A DNA stretch of 64,000 nt from Halosaccharopolyspora lacisalsi (GTDB taxonomy: Bacteria > Actinomycetota > Actinomycetes > Mycobacteriales > Pseudonocardiaceae). This document shows, one piece after another, positions 10,489-19,016 of the stretch. The stretch spans positions 310,001 to 374,000 of the forward strand of contig NZ_JACGWZ010000004.1 of NCBI RefSeq assembly GCF_014137975.1. Direction: 5' to 3'. The notes under the pieces were generated by a model. That model ran no database searches. It was not told the origin of the DNA and worked only from the letters and a program-made list of their open reading frames with translations. Within the stretch, counting starts at the first letter, position 1. Every line of letters starts with the position of its first letter. A program made the translations under genes and the position numbers.

Positions 10489-10540
10489 CTGCCCGGGACC
10501 CGAGAAGCCCCGGCCGGGGGGCTTCTCGGGTCCCGGGCAG
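10489..10540. terminator. Strong hairpin terminator
   Basis: A perfect 23-bp stem (10489-10511 with 10518-10540) closes a six-base loop (ggccgg). It lies between the stop codons of the M23 gene (+) and sigF (-), so it probably serves both. It is the most stable hairpin I noticed in the window. Confidence 0.85.
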
Positions 10541-10555
10541 TTTCCACATCGGTGG

Positions 10556-11371
10556 TTACCGCTCGTTCGTCTCGGGTCCCACGTCGGTTTCCAACCGGTT
10601 CCGCAACCAGGCCAGCGTGCGGGATAGCAGACGGGACACGTGCATCTGGGAGATGCCGATCTGTTCGGCGATCTGGGTCTGGGTCATGGACCGGAAGAAG
10701 CGCAGTACGACGATGCGCCGCTCGCGTTCACCGAGTTCGGCCAGCAGGGGGCGAATCGCCTCGCGGTTCTCCACCTCGCCGAGCTCGAGGTCGTGCTCGC
10801 CGATGGCGTCGCCGAGCGGGATCTCGTCGGTGTCGGTGAGCAGCTCGTCCAGCGAGCTGCTGCGGTAGGCGTTGCTCGCCTCCAGCCCCTCGTACACCTG
10901 GTTCCTGGTGATGCCGAGGTGCTTGGCGATCTCGCTCGGCGACGGCGCCCGGCCCAGCTCCTGCGAGAGCGTGGAAATCGCCGAGGAGACCGAGAGGTGC
11001 CGTTCCTGCAATCGCCGGGGGACTCGCACGGCCCACCCGGTGTCGCGAAAATGGCGACGCACCTCGCCCATGATCGTCGGTACCGCGTAGGAGAGGAAGT
11101 CCACGCCACGCTCGGGGTCGAAGCGGTCCACCGCGTTGATCAGACCCAGCGTGGCGACTTGGGTCAGGTCCTCCTGAGGTTCCCCACGATGGCTGAAGCG
11201 ACGGGCGATGTGCTGGGCCACCGGCAGGTGCTCGGTGACCAGCTTGTCGCGCAACTCCTCGTACCGAGGGTCCTGCCTGCTCACACCCGCGAGCTCCGCG
11301 AACAGCGGAGCCAGTTCCTCGTAACTCTGACCTCGGTGGTGAGCAGCGTGTTCGGAGTCCGCTGACGTCAC
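10556..11371 (-). CDS. sigF: SigF/SigB-family RNA polymerase sigma factor
   Basis: A 271-residue group 3 sigma factor. Region 2 is visible in HLPVAQHIARRFSHRGEPQEDL, TLGLINAVDRFDPERGVDFLSYA and PTIMGEVRRHFRD. Region 3 follows as VPRRLQERHLSV, and region 4 as MTQTQIAEQIGISQMHVSRLLSRTL. This is the general-stress and development sigma class of actinobacteria. It starts at GTG 11371, which overlaps the stop of the upstream RsbW-like kinase gene (GTGA), the arrangement usual for an anti-sigma/sigma pair. A SigF-type promoter-like sequence precedes the operon (about 11991-12015). Confidence 0.92.
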   Translation of the reverse strand: MTSADSEHAAHHRGQSYEELAPLFAELAGVSRQDPRYEELRDKLVTEHLPVAQHIARRFSHRGEPQEDLTQVATLGLINAVDRFDPERGVDFLSYAVPTIMGEVRRHFRDTGWAVRVPRRLQERHLSVSSAISTLSQELGRAPSPSEIAKHLGITRNQVYEGLEASNAYRSSSLDELLTDTDEIPLGDAIGEHDLELGEVENREAIRPLLAELGERERRIVVLRFFRSMTQTQIAEQIGISQMHVSRLLSRTLAWLRNRLETDVGPETNER

Positions 11372-11865
11372 TCGTGGACCGTCCGTCCTTTACGCAGGTC
11401 AATACGCACCACATAGGTACCGGTGTCATCCCCGGCCGACTCCACCGAGGGTGCCACACTATCGGCCAAAGCGCTGAGCACGCGCCAGCTGAACGTGCCG
11501 GTGCGCGGCCCTGACGGGTCCTTGCTGGTTACCTCCGCCTGGAGTGACAGACCGTCGTCCTCGGTCCGGAAACGGCACACCAGTGACGCCGAAGCGGTGG
11601 CGAGCCGGACCAGCGAGGAGCACACTTCGTCCACGGCCAGCCGCAAATCGGCGATCGAGTCCACGTCGAAGTCGGCGCGCATGGCCAGATCACCGACCAC
11701 TGCTCGCATGACCGACAGTTGCGCGGGCTCGGCCGCGACGCGAACTTCAACCGATCGTGGTTCGTCCACGGGCTCGCCCGCTGCGGTGGCCGGTTCCGCG
11801 GCCACTTCGGACTGAGACCAATCGGGACGGGACGTTGACACGCCGACACCACGCTCCAACCTCAT
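11368..11865 (-). CDS. rsbW: RsbW-like anti-sigma factor (HATPase_c)
   Basis: A 165-residue protein with a GHKL ATPase-like fold: AVVGDLAMRADFDVDSIADLRLAVDEV carries the N-box region of RsbW/UsfX anti-sigma kinases, followed by a weakly conserved glycine-rich end. Such proteins bind and hold SigF and phosphorylate an anti-anti-sigma factor. The start ATG 11865 has GAGGGGG upstream; an alternative ATG at 11880 has a poorer site. The stop overlaps sigF. The G1/G2 boxes are not crisp by eye, so catalytic kinase activity is less sure than sigma binding. No anti-anti-sigma gene is adjacent. Confidence 0.85.
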   Translation of the reverse strand: MRLERGVGVSTSRPDWSQSEVAAEPATAAGEPVDEPRSVEVRVAAEPAQLSVMRAVVGDLAMRADFDVDSIADLRLAVDEVCSSLVRLATASASLVCRFRTEDDGLSLQAEVTSKDPSGPRTGTFSWRVLSALADSVAPSVESAGDDTGTYVVRIDLRKGRTVHE

Positions 11866-11990
11866 GTCTGGCCCCCTCATGTGTACCCCGGGGAATCAGG
11901 ATCTCCCCGGTAACAATCATGCCCGAGAACGTGTCCTCGTATCCATACCCCGGGAGTGGCAGACGGTACACAGTCATCCATGGCTCCGGT

Positions 11991-12015
11991 GTACCCGCTG
12001 CGGAGACGAACAAAC
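11991..12015 (-). promoter_or_regulatory. SigF-type promoter upstream of rsbW-sigF
   Basis: On the minus strand GTTT (12012-12015) and GGGTAC (11991-11996) are separated by 15 bases, close to the SigF consensus GTTT-N15-17-GGGTA. It lies about 125 bases upstream of rsbW, as expected for autoregulation. A second GGGTAT lies at 11945-11950, with a weaker GTGT 17 bases further upstream. Confidence 0.55.
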
Positions 12016-12053
12016 GAACGTTTCCGCAGCGGGTGCGCAGTCCGCGGGGCCGC

Positions 12054-12698
12054 TCAGAGCAGGGTGGTCCAGTAGCTCCAGAAGGCCTGCAGGATCAGGG
12101 CGACGAACACCAGGTACCAGAGCACGAGCACCACGGTGTGGAGCCGGATCCCGCCGAGCACGGCCGGTCGTGCGGAGCCAGCGGGCAGGTGACCGCGTTC
12201 GAAGTTGTGCAACGTCGTGTACCAGAAGGTGGCGATGGTCACGACCCACACGACCATGCAGTAGGGGCACAGGGCCCCGATGACGTAGAGGCTCTGGACC
12301 ATCAGCCAGTGCACGAAGATCACGCCGAGAGTGGTCCCCAGCTGCATGCCGAGCCAGAACCAGCGCGGCGGCTTCAGCCCGGCCATCAGGACCACGCCCG
12401 AGGTCACGACCACGGCGAAGGCCGCGATCCCGATCAGCGGGTTGGGGAAGCCGAACAGGGTCGCCTGATCGCTCTCCATCACCGAGCCGCAGGACACGAC
12501 CGGGTTCAGGCTGCAGCTGGTGACGTAGTCGGGGTTGAGCAGGCTGAGGTACTCCTCGATGCTCAGGGCGAACGAGGCGACGAAGCCGATCCCGCCACCG
12601 ACCAGGTACAGCCAGCCCATGATGCGTCCGAGTGGCGCGGGGGCGCCGGAGTTCGACGAACTCCCGGCGCCCTGCGCGGTGTCCTGGGTGGTGGTCAT
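12054..12698 (-). CDS. Vitamin K epoxide reductase (VKOR) family protein
   Basis: A 214-residue membrane protein with about five hydrophobic helices. The redox CPYC motif sits in GALCPYCMVVW, and the loop cysteine pair is in SCSLNPVVSCGSV. Bacterial VKOR passes electrons from a DsbA-like oxidase to quinones, so it regenerates disulfide-forming capacity outside the membrane. The ATG overlaps the stop of the DsbA-like gene (ATGA), which supplies the expected partner. Confidence 0.95.
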   Translation of the reverse strand: MTTTQDTAQGAGSSSNSGAPAPLGRIMGWLYLVGGGIGFVASFALSIEEYLSLLNPDYVTSCSLNPVVSCGSVMESDQATLFGFPNPLIGIAAFAVVVTSGVVLMAGLKPPRWFWLGMQLGTTLGVIFVHWLMVQSLYVIGALCPYCMVVWVVTIATFWYTTLHNFERGHLPAGSARPAVLGGIRLHTVVLVLWYLVFVALILQAFWSYWTTLL

Positions 12699-13432
12699 TT
12701 GGCCAGCGCTCCGTCCAGCTTGTCACGCATGCCCTGCAGCGGGTTCTCGCCGCGGCTGAAGTTGATCTTCTTGCCGTCGAGGAAGAAGGTCGGGGTGCCC
12801 TGGACGCCGGCCTCGCTGCCGTCGGCCTTGTCCTGCTGGATCTGCTTCTCGACCTGGGGTGAGTTCATGTCGGCGCGGAACTTGTCCCTGTCCAGGCCGA
12901 TCTGTTGCGCGTAGGTCTCGAACTGCTTGATCGCCCGCTGCTTGTCGTCACTGGGCTTGCCGGAGGAGGCGGTGGCCCAGGACTGGTAGTTGTCGAAGAC
13001 CTGGTGGTACATCTCCTCGAACTTGCCCTGCATCGCGGCGGCCTCGACGGCCTTCGCGGCCGTGGGGGCCAGCGGGTGCATCTCCAGCGGGAAGTTGCGC
13101 ACCACGAAGTTGATCTTTCCTTCGTACTGCTTCTCGATCTTGCTGGTGACCTGCTTGTAGTACGTGTGGCACGAGGAGCACTGGTAGTCGACGAACTCCA
13201 CGAGCGTGGGAGCGCCCTCCGGCCCCTTCGAGATCATGTTGCTGTTCTGCGGCTGTAGCACCGAAGCGGGTACGGTCTCACCCGGTGTCGCCTGGTTCTG
13301 GCTGTTGCCGCCACGATTGAGCAGGAGAACACCACCGATGACCACCACGGCTACGATCAGCACGATCGCGGTTAAGACGATGTTGATCGATGCTCCGCTT
13401 TTCTGCGTCACCGGATTGGTTTTCTTCGGCAT
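12695..13432 (-). CDS. Membrane-anchored DsbA-like thiol oxidase
   Basis: A 245-residue protein starting at ATG 13432 (GAAGGTG upstream); the frame runs on to 13492, but the extra residues look non-coding. A single membrane helix (about residues 13-35, NIVLTAIVLIVAVVVIGGVLLL) is followed by a thioredoxin_4 domain. The active site is CSSC in VDYQCSSCHTYYK, and the cis-proline loop is VQGTPTFF. It introduces disulfides into exported proteins and is re-oxidised by the VKOR protein encoded next. Confidence 0.93.
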   Translation of the reverse strand: MPKKTNPVTQKSGASINIVLTAIVLIVAVVVIGGVLLLNRGGNSQNQATPGETVPASVLQPQNSNMISKGPEGAPTLVEFVDYQCSSCHTYYKQVTSKIEKQYEGKINFVVRNFPLEMHPLAPTAAKAVEAAAMQGKFEEMYHQVFDNYQSWATASSGKPSDDKQRAIKQFETYAQQIGLDRDKFRADMNSPQVEKQIQQDKADGSEAGVQGTPTFFLDGKKINFSRGENPLQGMRDKLDGALAK

Positions 13433-13585
13433 CGGTTCGCACACCTTCGACGGTCGGTTCGCGCGAGTGCCACTCGCGCACGGGCTTGCCACCAGTTTCC
13501 CGCATTCACCCGTTCGTGGAAGCGGTTGGGGTGTGAGATGTCACCGATTCCGCGATTGACTCGCCGTGGTGGAGGTGGGGCGGCC

Positions 13586-13738
13586 TCAGCGGCCGGGAGC
13601 GATCCCGATGAGCGCTGCCGGCTGGGGCTCGGGCGCGGCGGGTTGACCGGGGAACCATGCTGCCAGCAGAACGGTCATCACGACCATCGCCACCGTGGCC
13701 ACAACCGACACGAGCGTGTGACGGCCGTTGCTGTACAT
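13586..13738 (-). CDS. Small single-pass membrane protein, hypothetical
   Basis: A 50-codon frame from ATG 13738 to TGA 13586. The N-terminus MYSNGRH is followed by one hydrophobic helix (about residues 9-28, ending MTVLLAAWFPG) and a Pro/Ala/Gln-rich tail ending IGIAPGR. It lies between the GntR gene and the dsbA-vkor pair, all on the minus strand. The ribosome binding site is weak. The helix and the clean spacing make it credible, but I do not recognise a family. Confidence 0.45.
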   Translation of the reverse strand: MYSNGRHTLVSVVATVAMVVMTVLLAAWFPGQPAAPEPQPAALIGIAPGR

Positions 13739-13828
13739 GGCGGACCCCGCATTCCATAACGTGAAAAGAAGTTCATGTCCACCGGAAGACCGGTGTCGTT
13801 CTCTTCGTCGTCGGGGCGTGCCGAGTCG

Positions 13829-14512
13829 TTACACCCGTTCGTCCCAGAAACCCTGGCGCTCGAGCTGTTCGATCAGCAGCTCTCCCACGTGCGTGATGTG
13901 CGCGGACATCGCGGTTCTGGCCGCTTCGGCGTCACGGTCGTGCAAGGCGCGCAGAATCGCCGTGTGGTCACTCGCGGAAGCCTCGGGCCATCCCGCGACC
14001 GTGGTGAGGTGTTGTGGTGCGTAGCGGACGGCGATTCCGAGGAACCAGGTGAGTTTGTCGGACGCGGCTTCTCGGCTGAGGTCGTGGTGGAAACGGGAGT
14101 CGAGCGCTTCGACCGTGGCCGTGTCTCCGCGCTGGGCGGCGGCTTCGAGATCGTGTTGCACGGCATCCAGCTCGTCGAGTTCCTCGGAGGTGACCGTGGT
14201 CGCGACGCGGGAGGCGAGTTCCCCGGCGAGAGTGGCCTGCACCCAGTAGACGTCGGAGAGGTCGCGGCGGCTCAGCGGCCGGACCGTGAAACCCTGGCGC
14301 GGCTCCAGCTCGACGAAGCCGTCACCGCGCAGCGCCAGCAGTGCCTCGCGGACGGGGGTCACGCTGATGCCGAGTTCGTCGGCGATGTACTCGAGACGCA
14401 GGTAGTCCCCTTCCCGGAGGCTTCCGGTCATGATCTGTTCCCGGACGTGGGATGCGACCTCGTCGGGCAGCTGGGGGCGGCGTCTGGGAATGGGGGATCC
14501 TGCTCTGGCCAT
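13829..14512 (-). CDS. GntR-family (FCD) transcriptional regulator
   Basis: A 227-residue regulator. The N-terminal winged helix covers DEVASHVREQIMTGSLREGDYL and LGISVTPVREALLAL, and the C-terminal FCD domain has the metal/ligand-binding pattern DSRFHHDLS and HITHVGELL. Start ATG 14512 has GAGAGAGCG just upstream; the frame is open to 14614, but those residues lack family character. FCD regulators sense organic acids, and are usually coded beside the genes they control. Here the downstream gene is the small membrane protein and the upstream one is the divergent PucR-type gene, so the target is unclear. Confidence 0.88.
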   Translation of the reverse strand: MARAGSPIPRRRPQLPDEVASHVREQIMTGSLREGDYLRLEYIADELGISVTPVREALLALRGDGFVELEPRQGFTVRPLSRRDLSDVYWVQATLAGELASRVATTVTSEELDELDAVQHDLEAAAQRGDTATVEALDSRFHHDLSREAASDKLTWFLGIAVRYAPQHLTTVAGWPEASASDHTAILRALHDRDAEAARTAMSAHITHVGELLIEQLERQGFWDERV

Positions 14513-14748
14513 CGCTCTCTCGATCATCGGGGAAGCGTGTCTGCTGGTCATGCGGAACCCGATGGCGAAAGGCACCGGACTGTTCCTCGCTGAATATGAC
14601 AAACACCGCGTCACGTGCGCACCCTCACATGCCGAATCGTTCCCCGCGCCCGGGCGCGGCGCGTTCAGCCCGTCGCGGGCCGAGAAGCCGAGCGCAGCAC
14701 TCCGGTTGAGGGCGGGCGCGGTGAAACCCGCGAGTATCGTCGAGGGGC

Positions 14749-16008
14749 GTGGCAGTTGATCCTAGCGACATCCAGAGCGGTGCCGTCTCCCGAGGAATCC
14801 TCGGCGGGCGTCCCGGCGGCAGTGCCGAAGAAACCACGCACGTGCTGGCCAGTGCCAGGCTCGGGGACGTCTCGACGCTCGCGCGGCGACTGATGGCGGC
14901 CATCTTCACCGACAACCCGGAGTGGACCGATTACGGTCCGGTCCCCCGCGAGGACCTCTGGGAGGGGTGCGAACGCTACCTGCGGCGGGTTCTGGAGATC
15001 CTCAGCGGCTCCGCGCCCGGGCCGGACGGTGACGACGTGGCCGCGGCCATCGGTCGCCGCCGGGCCGAGCAGGGCGTGCCGCTGGAAGTGATGTTGCGGA
15101 CGTTCCGGCTCGGTGGCCGCATCGTGTGGGAGGCGCTGGTCGAGCAGGCGCACACCGAGCGGGTCGACCCGGACGCGGTGCTGACGGCGGCCACCTGGAT
15201 GTGGACGGTCATCGACGGGCTGTCCTCGACGCTGTCGACCTCGTACCGCAACACCGAGCTCGAACAGCTGCGGCAGGACGACCAGCGGCGCCACGCGCTG
15301 GTGGAGGACCTGCTCAGCGGACGCGCCCGGGACACCGCGTTCGCCCAGCGCACCGCCAAGGAGCTCGACCTGCCGACCGGTGGCCGCTACCTCGCCGTCG
15401 TGGCCGAGATGACTCCGGACGGCAGCTTCGCGCTGCGGGGCCAGCAGTCCGCCCTGGCCGCTCTGCACGTTCGGTCGGTCTGGCAGGTCCGAGCCGACAC
15501 GCTGGTCGGGCTCGTGGCCCTGGAACAACACGCCGAGGGCACCGCTCTCGGCGCCCTGCGCCAGCTGACGCGCGGTCGTGTGGCCTGCTCGCCGGTCGTG
15601 CGCGGGCTGGCCGAGGTCGGGCTCGCCCATCAGCTGGCCCTGACCACGCTGGACACCTCGCCCTCCGGAGCGACCGAGCTGGTCTCGCTGGAGCAGCGCT
15701 ACCCGGAGGCGCTGCTCGTGCAGTCGCCGGACCTGGCGCAGCGGTTGCTCGATTCCCAGCTCGGGGACGTGCTCGCGTTGCCGGTGAAGGAGCGGGACAT
15801 GTTGCTGGACACGCTCACCGCCTGGCTGGAGGAGAACTGTTCGACGGCCAACGCCGCCGTGCGGCTGCACTGCCACCGCAACACGGTGCTCAACCGCTTA
15901 CACAGGATCACGAGTCTGATAGGTCGTCCCCTCTACGGGCGTGAAGCCTACGTGGCGCTGTCGCTCGCCCTTTCGGCGCTGCGCCTGCGCGACGGTCAAG
16001 CTTCTTGA
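14749..16008 (+). CDS. PucR/CdaR-type transcriptional regulator
   Basis: A 419-residue protein of the helix-turn-helix_30 group. The N-terminal sensor-like part is about residues 30-170 (including MLRTFRLGGRIVWEALVEQ), a degenerate GGDEF-like middle follows, and the C-terminal HTH is TLTAWLEENCSTANAAVRLHCHRNTVLNRLHRI. The start is GTG 14749, with GAGGGG very close upstream. It precedes the 2-oxoacid dehydrogenase genes by 299 bases in the same direction and is the natural candidate to regulate them. Confidence 0.85.
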   Translation: MAVDPSDIQSGAVSRGILGGRPGGSAEETTHVLASARLGDVSTLARRLMAAIFTDNPEWTDYGPVPREDLWEGCERYLRRVLEILSGSAPGPDGDDVAAAIGRRRAEQGVPLEVMLRTFRLGGRIVWEALVEQAHTERVDPDAVLTAATWMWTVIDGLSSTLSTSYRNTELEQLRQDDQRRHALVEDLLSGRARDTAFAQRTAKELDLPTGGRYLAVVAEMTPDGSFALRGQQSALAALHVRSVWQVRADTLVGLVALEQHAEGTALGALRQLTRGRVACSPVVRGLAEVGLAHQLALTTLDTSPSGATELVSLEQRYPEALLVQSPDLAQRLLDSQLGDVLALPVKERDMLLDTLTAWLEENCSTANAAVRLHCHRNTVLNRLHRITSLIGRPLYGREAYVALSLALSALRLRDGQAS

Positions 16009-16140
16009 AAGCTCCTCCCGGGGGTGTCAACCCCTGTGGCCATGAAATTTCGGATAAGTTGACCGTCCTTCCTCCAGGGGTGGATTTCTCGTCGGGCGCA
16101 CTGCTCTTGTCGCCGGTAATTTCACGCACCATGACTGATC

Positions 16141-16157
16141 AATCACTCGGAGTGATT
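16141..16157. promoter_or_regulatory. Palindrome upstream of the 2-oxoacid dehydrogenase operon
   Basis: Perfect 8-bp arms around a single G (aatcactc-g-gagtgatt) lie 150 bases before lpdA, in the 299-bp gap after the PucR-type gene. It is a plausible operator or short hairpin. No other structure stands out in this gap. Confidence 0.4.
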
Positions 16158-16307
16158 ACTCGCCCTCTCAATGTGCGGGATGCACAGTGTGCGTCGCTCA
16201 AGTCTGGGCGTCCGCGCATGGCGCGATCGTGGGCGTGGTCACGACACTCTCGGTGAGATTGCTCGTCGTTCGCGACTGGCGCGTGCAGGACAAAGGAGCA
16301 CAGCGAA

Positions 16308-17783
16308 GTGCAAGATTTCGATCTCCTCGTGGTCGGGGGCGGTCCGGGCGGTTACGTCGCCGCGATCCGGGCCGCGCAGCGTGGTCTGTCGGTAGGCCTG
16401 GTGGAGAAGGAGAAGACCGGCGGAGTCTGTCTGAACTGGGGGTGCATCCCGACCAAGGCGATGCTGCGCTCGGCCGAGGTCTACGAGACCGTGCTGCACG
16501 CGGCCGATTTCGGCGTGCACGCGGACAACGTGACGTTGGACTACGACGCCGTGTCCCGTCGCAAGGACGGCATCGTCAAGAACCTCACCGACGGCGTGGC
16601 CGGGTTGCTCAAGGCCAACGGCGTGACCGTCATCGACGGCCACGCGCGGTTCACCGGCCCCACGACGGTCGACGTCTATCGCAACGGTGAGTCCGAGCTG
16701 GGGGAGGGCGGCCCTCGTTACGCCGCGTCCCCCGTCGGTTCGGAACCGGTCGAGCAGGTGCGGGCCACCGACGTCGTCGTCGCCACCGGCTCGGTGCCGG
16801 TGCGGTTGCCGCTGCCCGGGGCCGACCTGCCCGGGGTCATCACCTCCGACGGGGCTTTCGGGCTCACCGAGGTGCCCAAGCGCATCGCAGTGGTGGGCGG
16901 TAGCGCGGTCGGCGCTGAGTGGGCGAGTCTGTTCGCCAGTCTCGGCAGCGAGGTCACGATCGTCGAGATGATGCCGAACCTGGTGCCGGCCGAGGACGCC
17001 GAGGTCGGCAAGGAGCTCGGCAAGACCTTCCGCAAGAGCGGCATCCGGGTGCTCACCGACTCCACCGTGTCCAAGATCGAGAGCACCGGCGGCGACTCCG
17101 ACGCCGCCCTGCGGGTCACGGTCGACGGCGGCAAGTCCCAGGAGCTCGACGTGGACGTCGTCCTCGTCGGAGTCGGACGCAAGCCCAACACCGGCTCGCT
17201 GGACCTGTCGGCCACCGGCGTGGCCACCGACGAGCGGGGCTTCGTGCGGGTCGACGATCGGCTGCGCACCAACGTCGAGCACGTCTACGCCATCGGTGAC
17301 GTCACCGGTGAGGTCCTGCTCGCCCACGTCGCCTCGCACCAGGGGATCACGGCCGCGGAGGTGATCGCGGGCAGCGAGCACGCCCGGATCGACTACGGCG
17401 CAGTGCCCGCCGCGACGTTCACCCACCCGGAGATCGCCAGCGTCGGACTCACGGAGTCCGGGGCCACCGAGCTGGGGCACGAGGTGGTGACGGCGAAGTT
17501 CCCGTTCGCCGCGCTCGGACGCTCCAAGACCACCGGTGACGACAAGGGCTTCATGAAGATCGTCGCGGGCAAGCGCCACGGCGAGGTTCTCGGCGTGCAC
17601 GTCATCGGCCCGTCGGCCAGCGACCTGATCACCGAGGGGGCGCTGGCGATCACGCTGGAGGCGACTCTCGACGAACTCGCCGAGACCGTCCACGCGCACC
17701 CCACTCTCGGTGAGGTCGGCATGGAGACGGCCATGTCCGCGCTGGGACTGCCGGTGCACACCGCACCACCCCGCAAACGCTGA
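16308..17783 (+). CDS. lpdA: Dihydrolipoyl dehydrogenase (E3)
   Basis: A 491-residue flavoprotein disulfide reductase. The FAD motif GGGPGGYVAAIRAAQ is followed by the redox-active pair Cys41/Cys46 in GGVCLNWGCIPTK. The NAD-binding segment is IAVVGGSAVGAEWAS. The C-terminal VHAHPTLGE carries the catalytic His used by the E3 dimer. It starts at GTG 16308 after AAGGAG. It re-oxidises the lipoyl arm of the complex encoded immediately downstream. About 20 extra residues (near 130-150, rich in Gly and Ser) between FAD subdomains make it slightly longer than typical. Confidence 0.95.
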   Translation: MQDFDLLVVGGGPGGYVAAIRAAQRGLSVGLVEKEKTGGVCLNWGCIPTKAMLRSAEVYETVLHAADFGVHADNVTLDYDAVSRRKDGIVKNLTDGVAGLLKANGVTVIDGHARFTGPTTVDVYRNGESELGEGGPRYAASPVGSEPVEQVRATDVVVATGSVPVRLPLPGADLPGVITSDGAFGLTEVPKRIAVVGGSAVGAEWASLFASLGSEVTIVEMMPNLVPAEDAEVGKELGKTFRKSGIRVLTDSTVSKIESTGGDSDAALRVTVDGGKSQELDVDVVLVGVGRKPNTGSLDLSATGVATDERGFVRVDDRLRTNVEHVYAIGDVTGEVLLAHVASHQGITAAEVIAGSEHARIDYGAVPAATFTHPEIASVGLTESGATELGHEVVTAKFPFAALGRSKTTGDDKGFMKIVAGKRHGEVLGVHVIGPSASDLITEGALAITLEATLDELAETVHAHPTLGEVGMETAMSALGLPVHTAPPRKR

Positions 17784-17817
17784 GGAAGAACCCAAGGCAC
17801 GCCGAAAGGAAACTGTG

Positions 17818-18942
17818 ATGGCAGAGACGGCGACTCGAAGCAAGTCCGCCTCCTCCTCGGGGTCCTCCAAGACCCGCCGCGCCGGCACGCGCTCCGGAGG
17901 CAACCGGTCCCAGCGCCGTGCCTCCGAGGTGTTTCCCGGCGAGTCCCCGCAGACATTGTGCGACTACTACCGGCAGATGGCGCTCATCCGTCGTTTCGAG
18001 GAACGCGCCGCGCAGGGCTACACCCAGGCCAAGATCGGTGGTTACTGTCACCTCAACCTGGGGGAGGAAGCCACCGTCGTGGGGCTGATGAGCACGTTGC
18101 GCTCCGACGACTACCTGTTCACCAACTACCGTGAGCACGGTTACGCGATCGCCAAGGGCATCGAGCCCGGCCGCGTGATGGCCGAGCTCTACGGGCGCAG
18201 CACCGGCACCTCCAAGGGGTGGGGCGGCTCGATGCACATGTTCGACGTGGAGTCCGGGCTGCTCGGCGGGTACGGCATCGTCGGCGGCCAGGTACCGCTG
18301 GCGACCGGGGCCGCGCTGGCCATCGACTACCGCAGTGGCGACCAGGTCGTCATGTGCCAGATGGGCGACGGCACCACCAACATCGGCTCCTTCCACGAAT
18401 CGCTGAACATCGCCGCGCTGTGGAACCTGCCCGTGGTCTTCGTCGTGGTCAACAACCACCTCGGCATGGGGACCACCGTGGACAAGTCCTCCGCGGAGTC
18501 CGAGCTGTACAAGCGCGCGGTGGCCTACCGGATGCACGGGGAGCGGGTGGACGGCAACGACGTCGTCGCGGTCCGCGAGGCCTCCTCGCGGCTGGTCGAG
18601 CGGGCCAGGGAAACCGGTCAGCCCGCGATGCTGGAGACCGTCAGCCACCGGCTCAAGGGGCACTCGGTGGTGGATCCGGGCAAGTACCGCAGCCAGGAGT
18701 CCGTCGAAGCCGCTCGCGAGGCCGACCCCGTCGCGGCCTTCCGAGCGCAGCTGATCTCGGCGGAGGTGCTCGACGAGGACGGCGCCGTGGAGATCGAGCG
18801 CCAGGCCGAGGCCTCCGCGGACGCGGCCGTGGCCTTCGCCGACGACAGCCCGCACCCGAACCCGGAGACCCTGTTCGACTACACCTACGCCACCCCGGTG
18901 GCCAACGACTCGCGTCGCCTGCCGGCCGACCCGGTGTTCTGA
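17818..18942 (+). CDS. pdhA: Pyruvate dehydrogenase-type E1 alpha subunit
   Basis: A 374-residue thiamine diphosphate enzyme subunit. The cofactor motif runs from GDGTTNIGSF to VVNNHLGMGT. The phosphorylation-loop region RSTGTSKGWGGSMH is typical of the alpha subunit of pyruvate or acetoin dehydrogenase. The first 40 residues are a Ser/Arg/Lys-rich low-complexity extension not needed for catalysis. ATG 17818 follows AAAGGA. It pairs with the next gene as an alpha2beta2 E1, unlike the single-chain AceE that most actinobacteria use for pyruvate. Acetoin or a branched 2-oxoacid remain possible substrates. Confidence 0.9.
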   Translation: MAETATRSKSASSSGSSKTRRAGTRSGGNRSQRRASEVFPGESPQTLCDYYRQMALIRRFEERAAQGYTQAKIGGYCHLNLGEEATVVGLMSTLRSDDYLFTNYREHGYAIAKGIEPGRVMAELYGRSTGTSKGWGGSMHMFDVESGLLGGYGIVGGQVPLATGAALAIDYRSGDQVVMCQMGDGTTNIGSFHESLNIAALWNLPVVFVVVNNHLGMGTTVDKSSAESELYKRAVAYRMHGERVDGNDVVAVREASSRLVERARETGQPAMLETVSHRLKGHSVVDPGKYRSQESVEAAREADPVAAFRAQLISAEVLDEDGAVEIERQAEASADAAVAFADDSPHPNPETLFDYTYATPVANDSRRLPADPVF

Positions 18943-19016
18943 CAGGTTCCCTCACGACTCGTCAGTGGCACACGTTCGCCGTGTGCCACTGACCAAGTAT
19001 TTCCAGGAGAAACCCC

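Noticed and set aside
13506-13757. An 83-codon reverse-strand frame
   Set aside because: Arg/His/Ser-rich without features; the 50-codon frame 13586-13738 in another frame has a membrane helix and is preferred.
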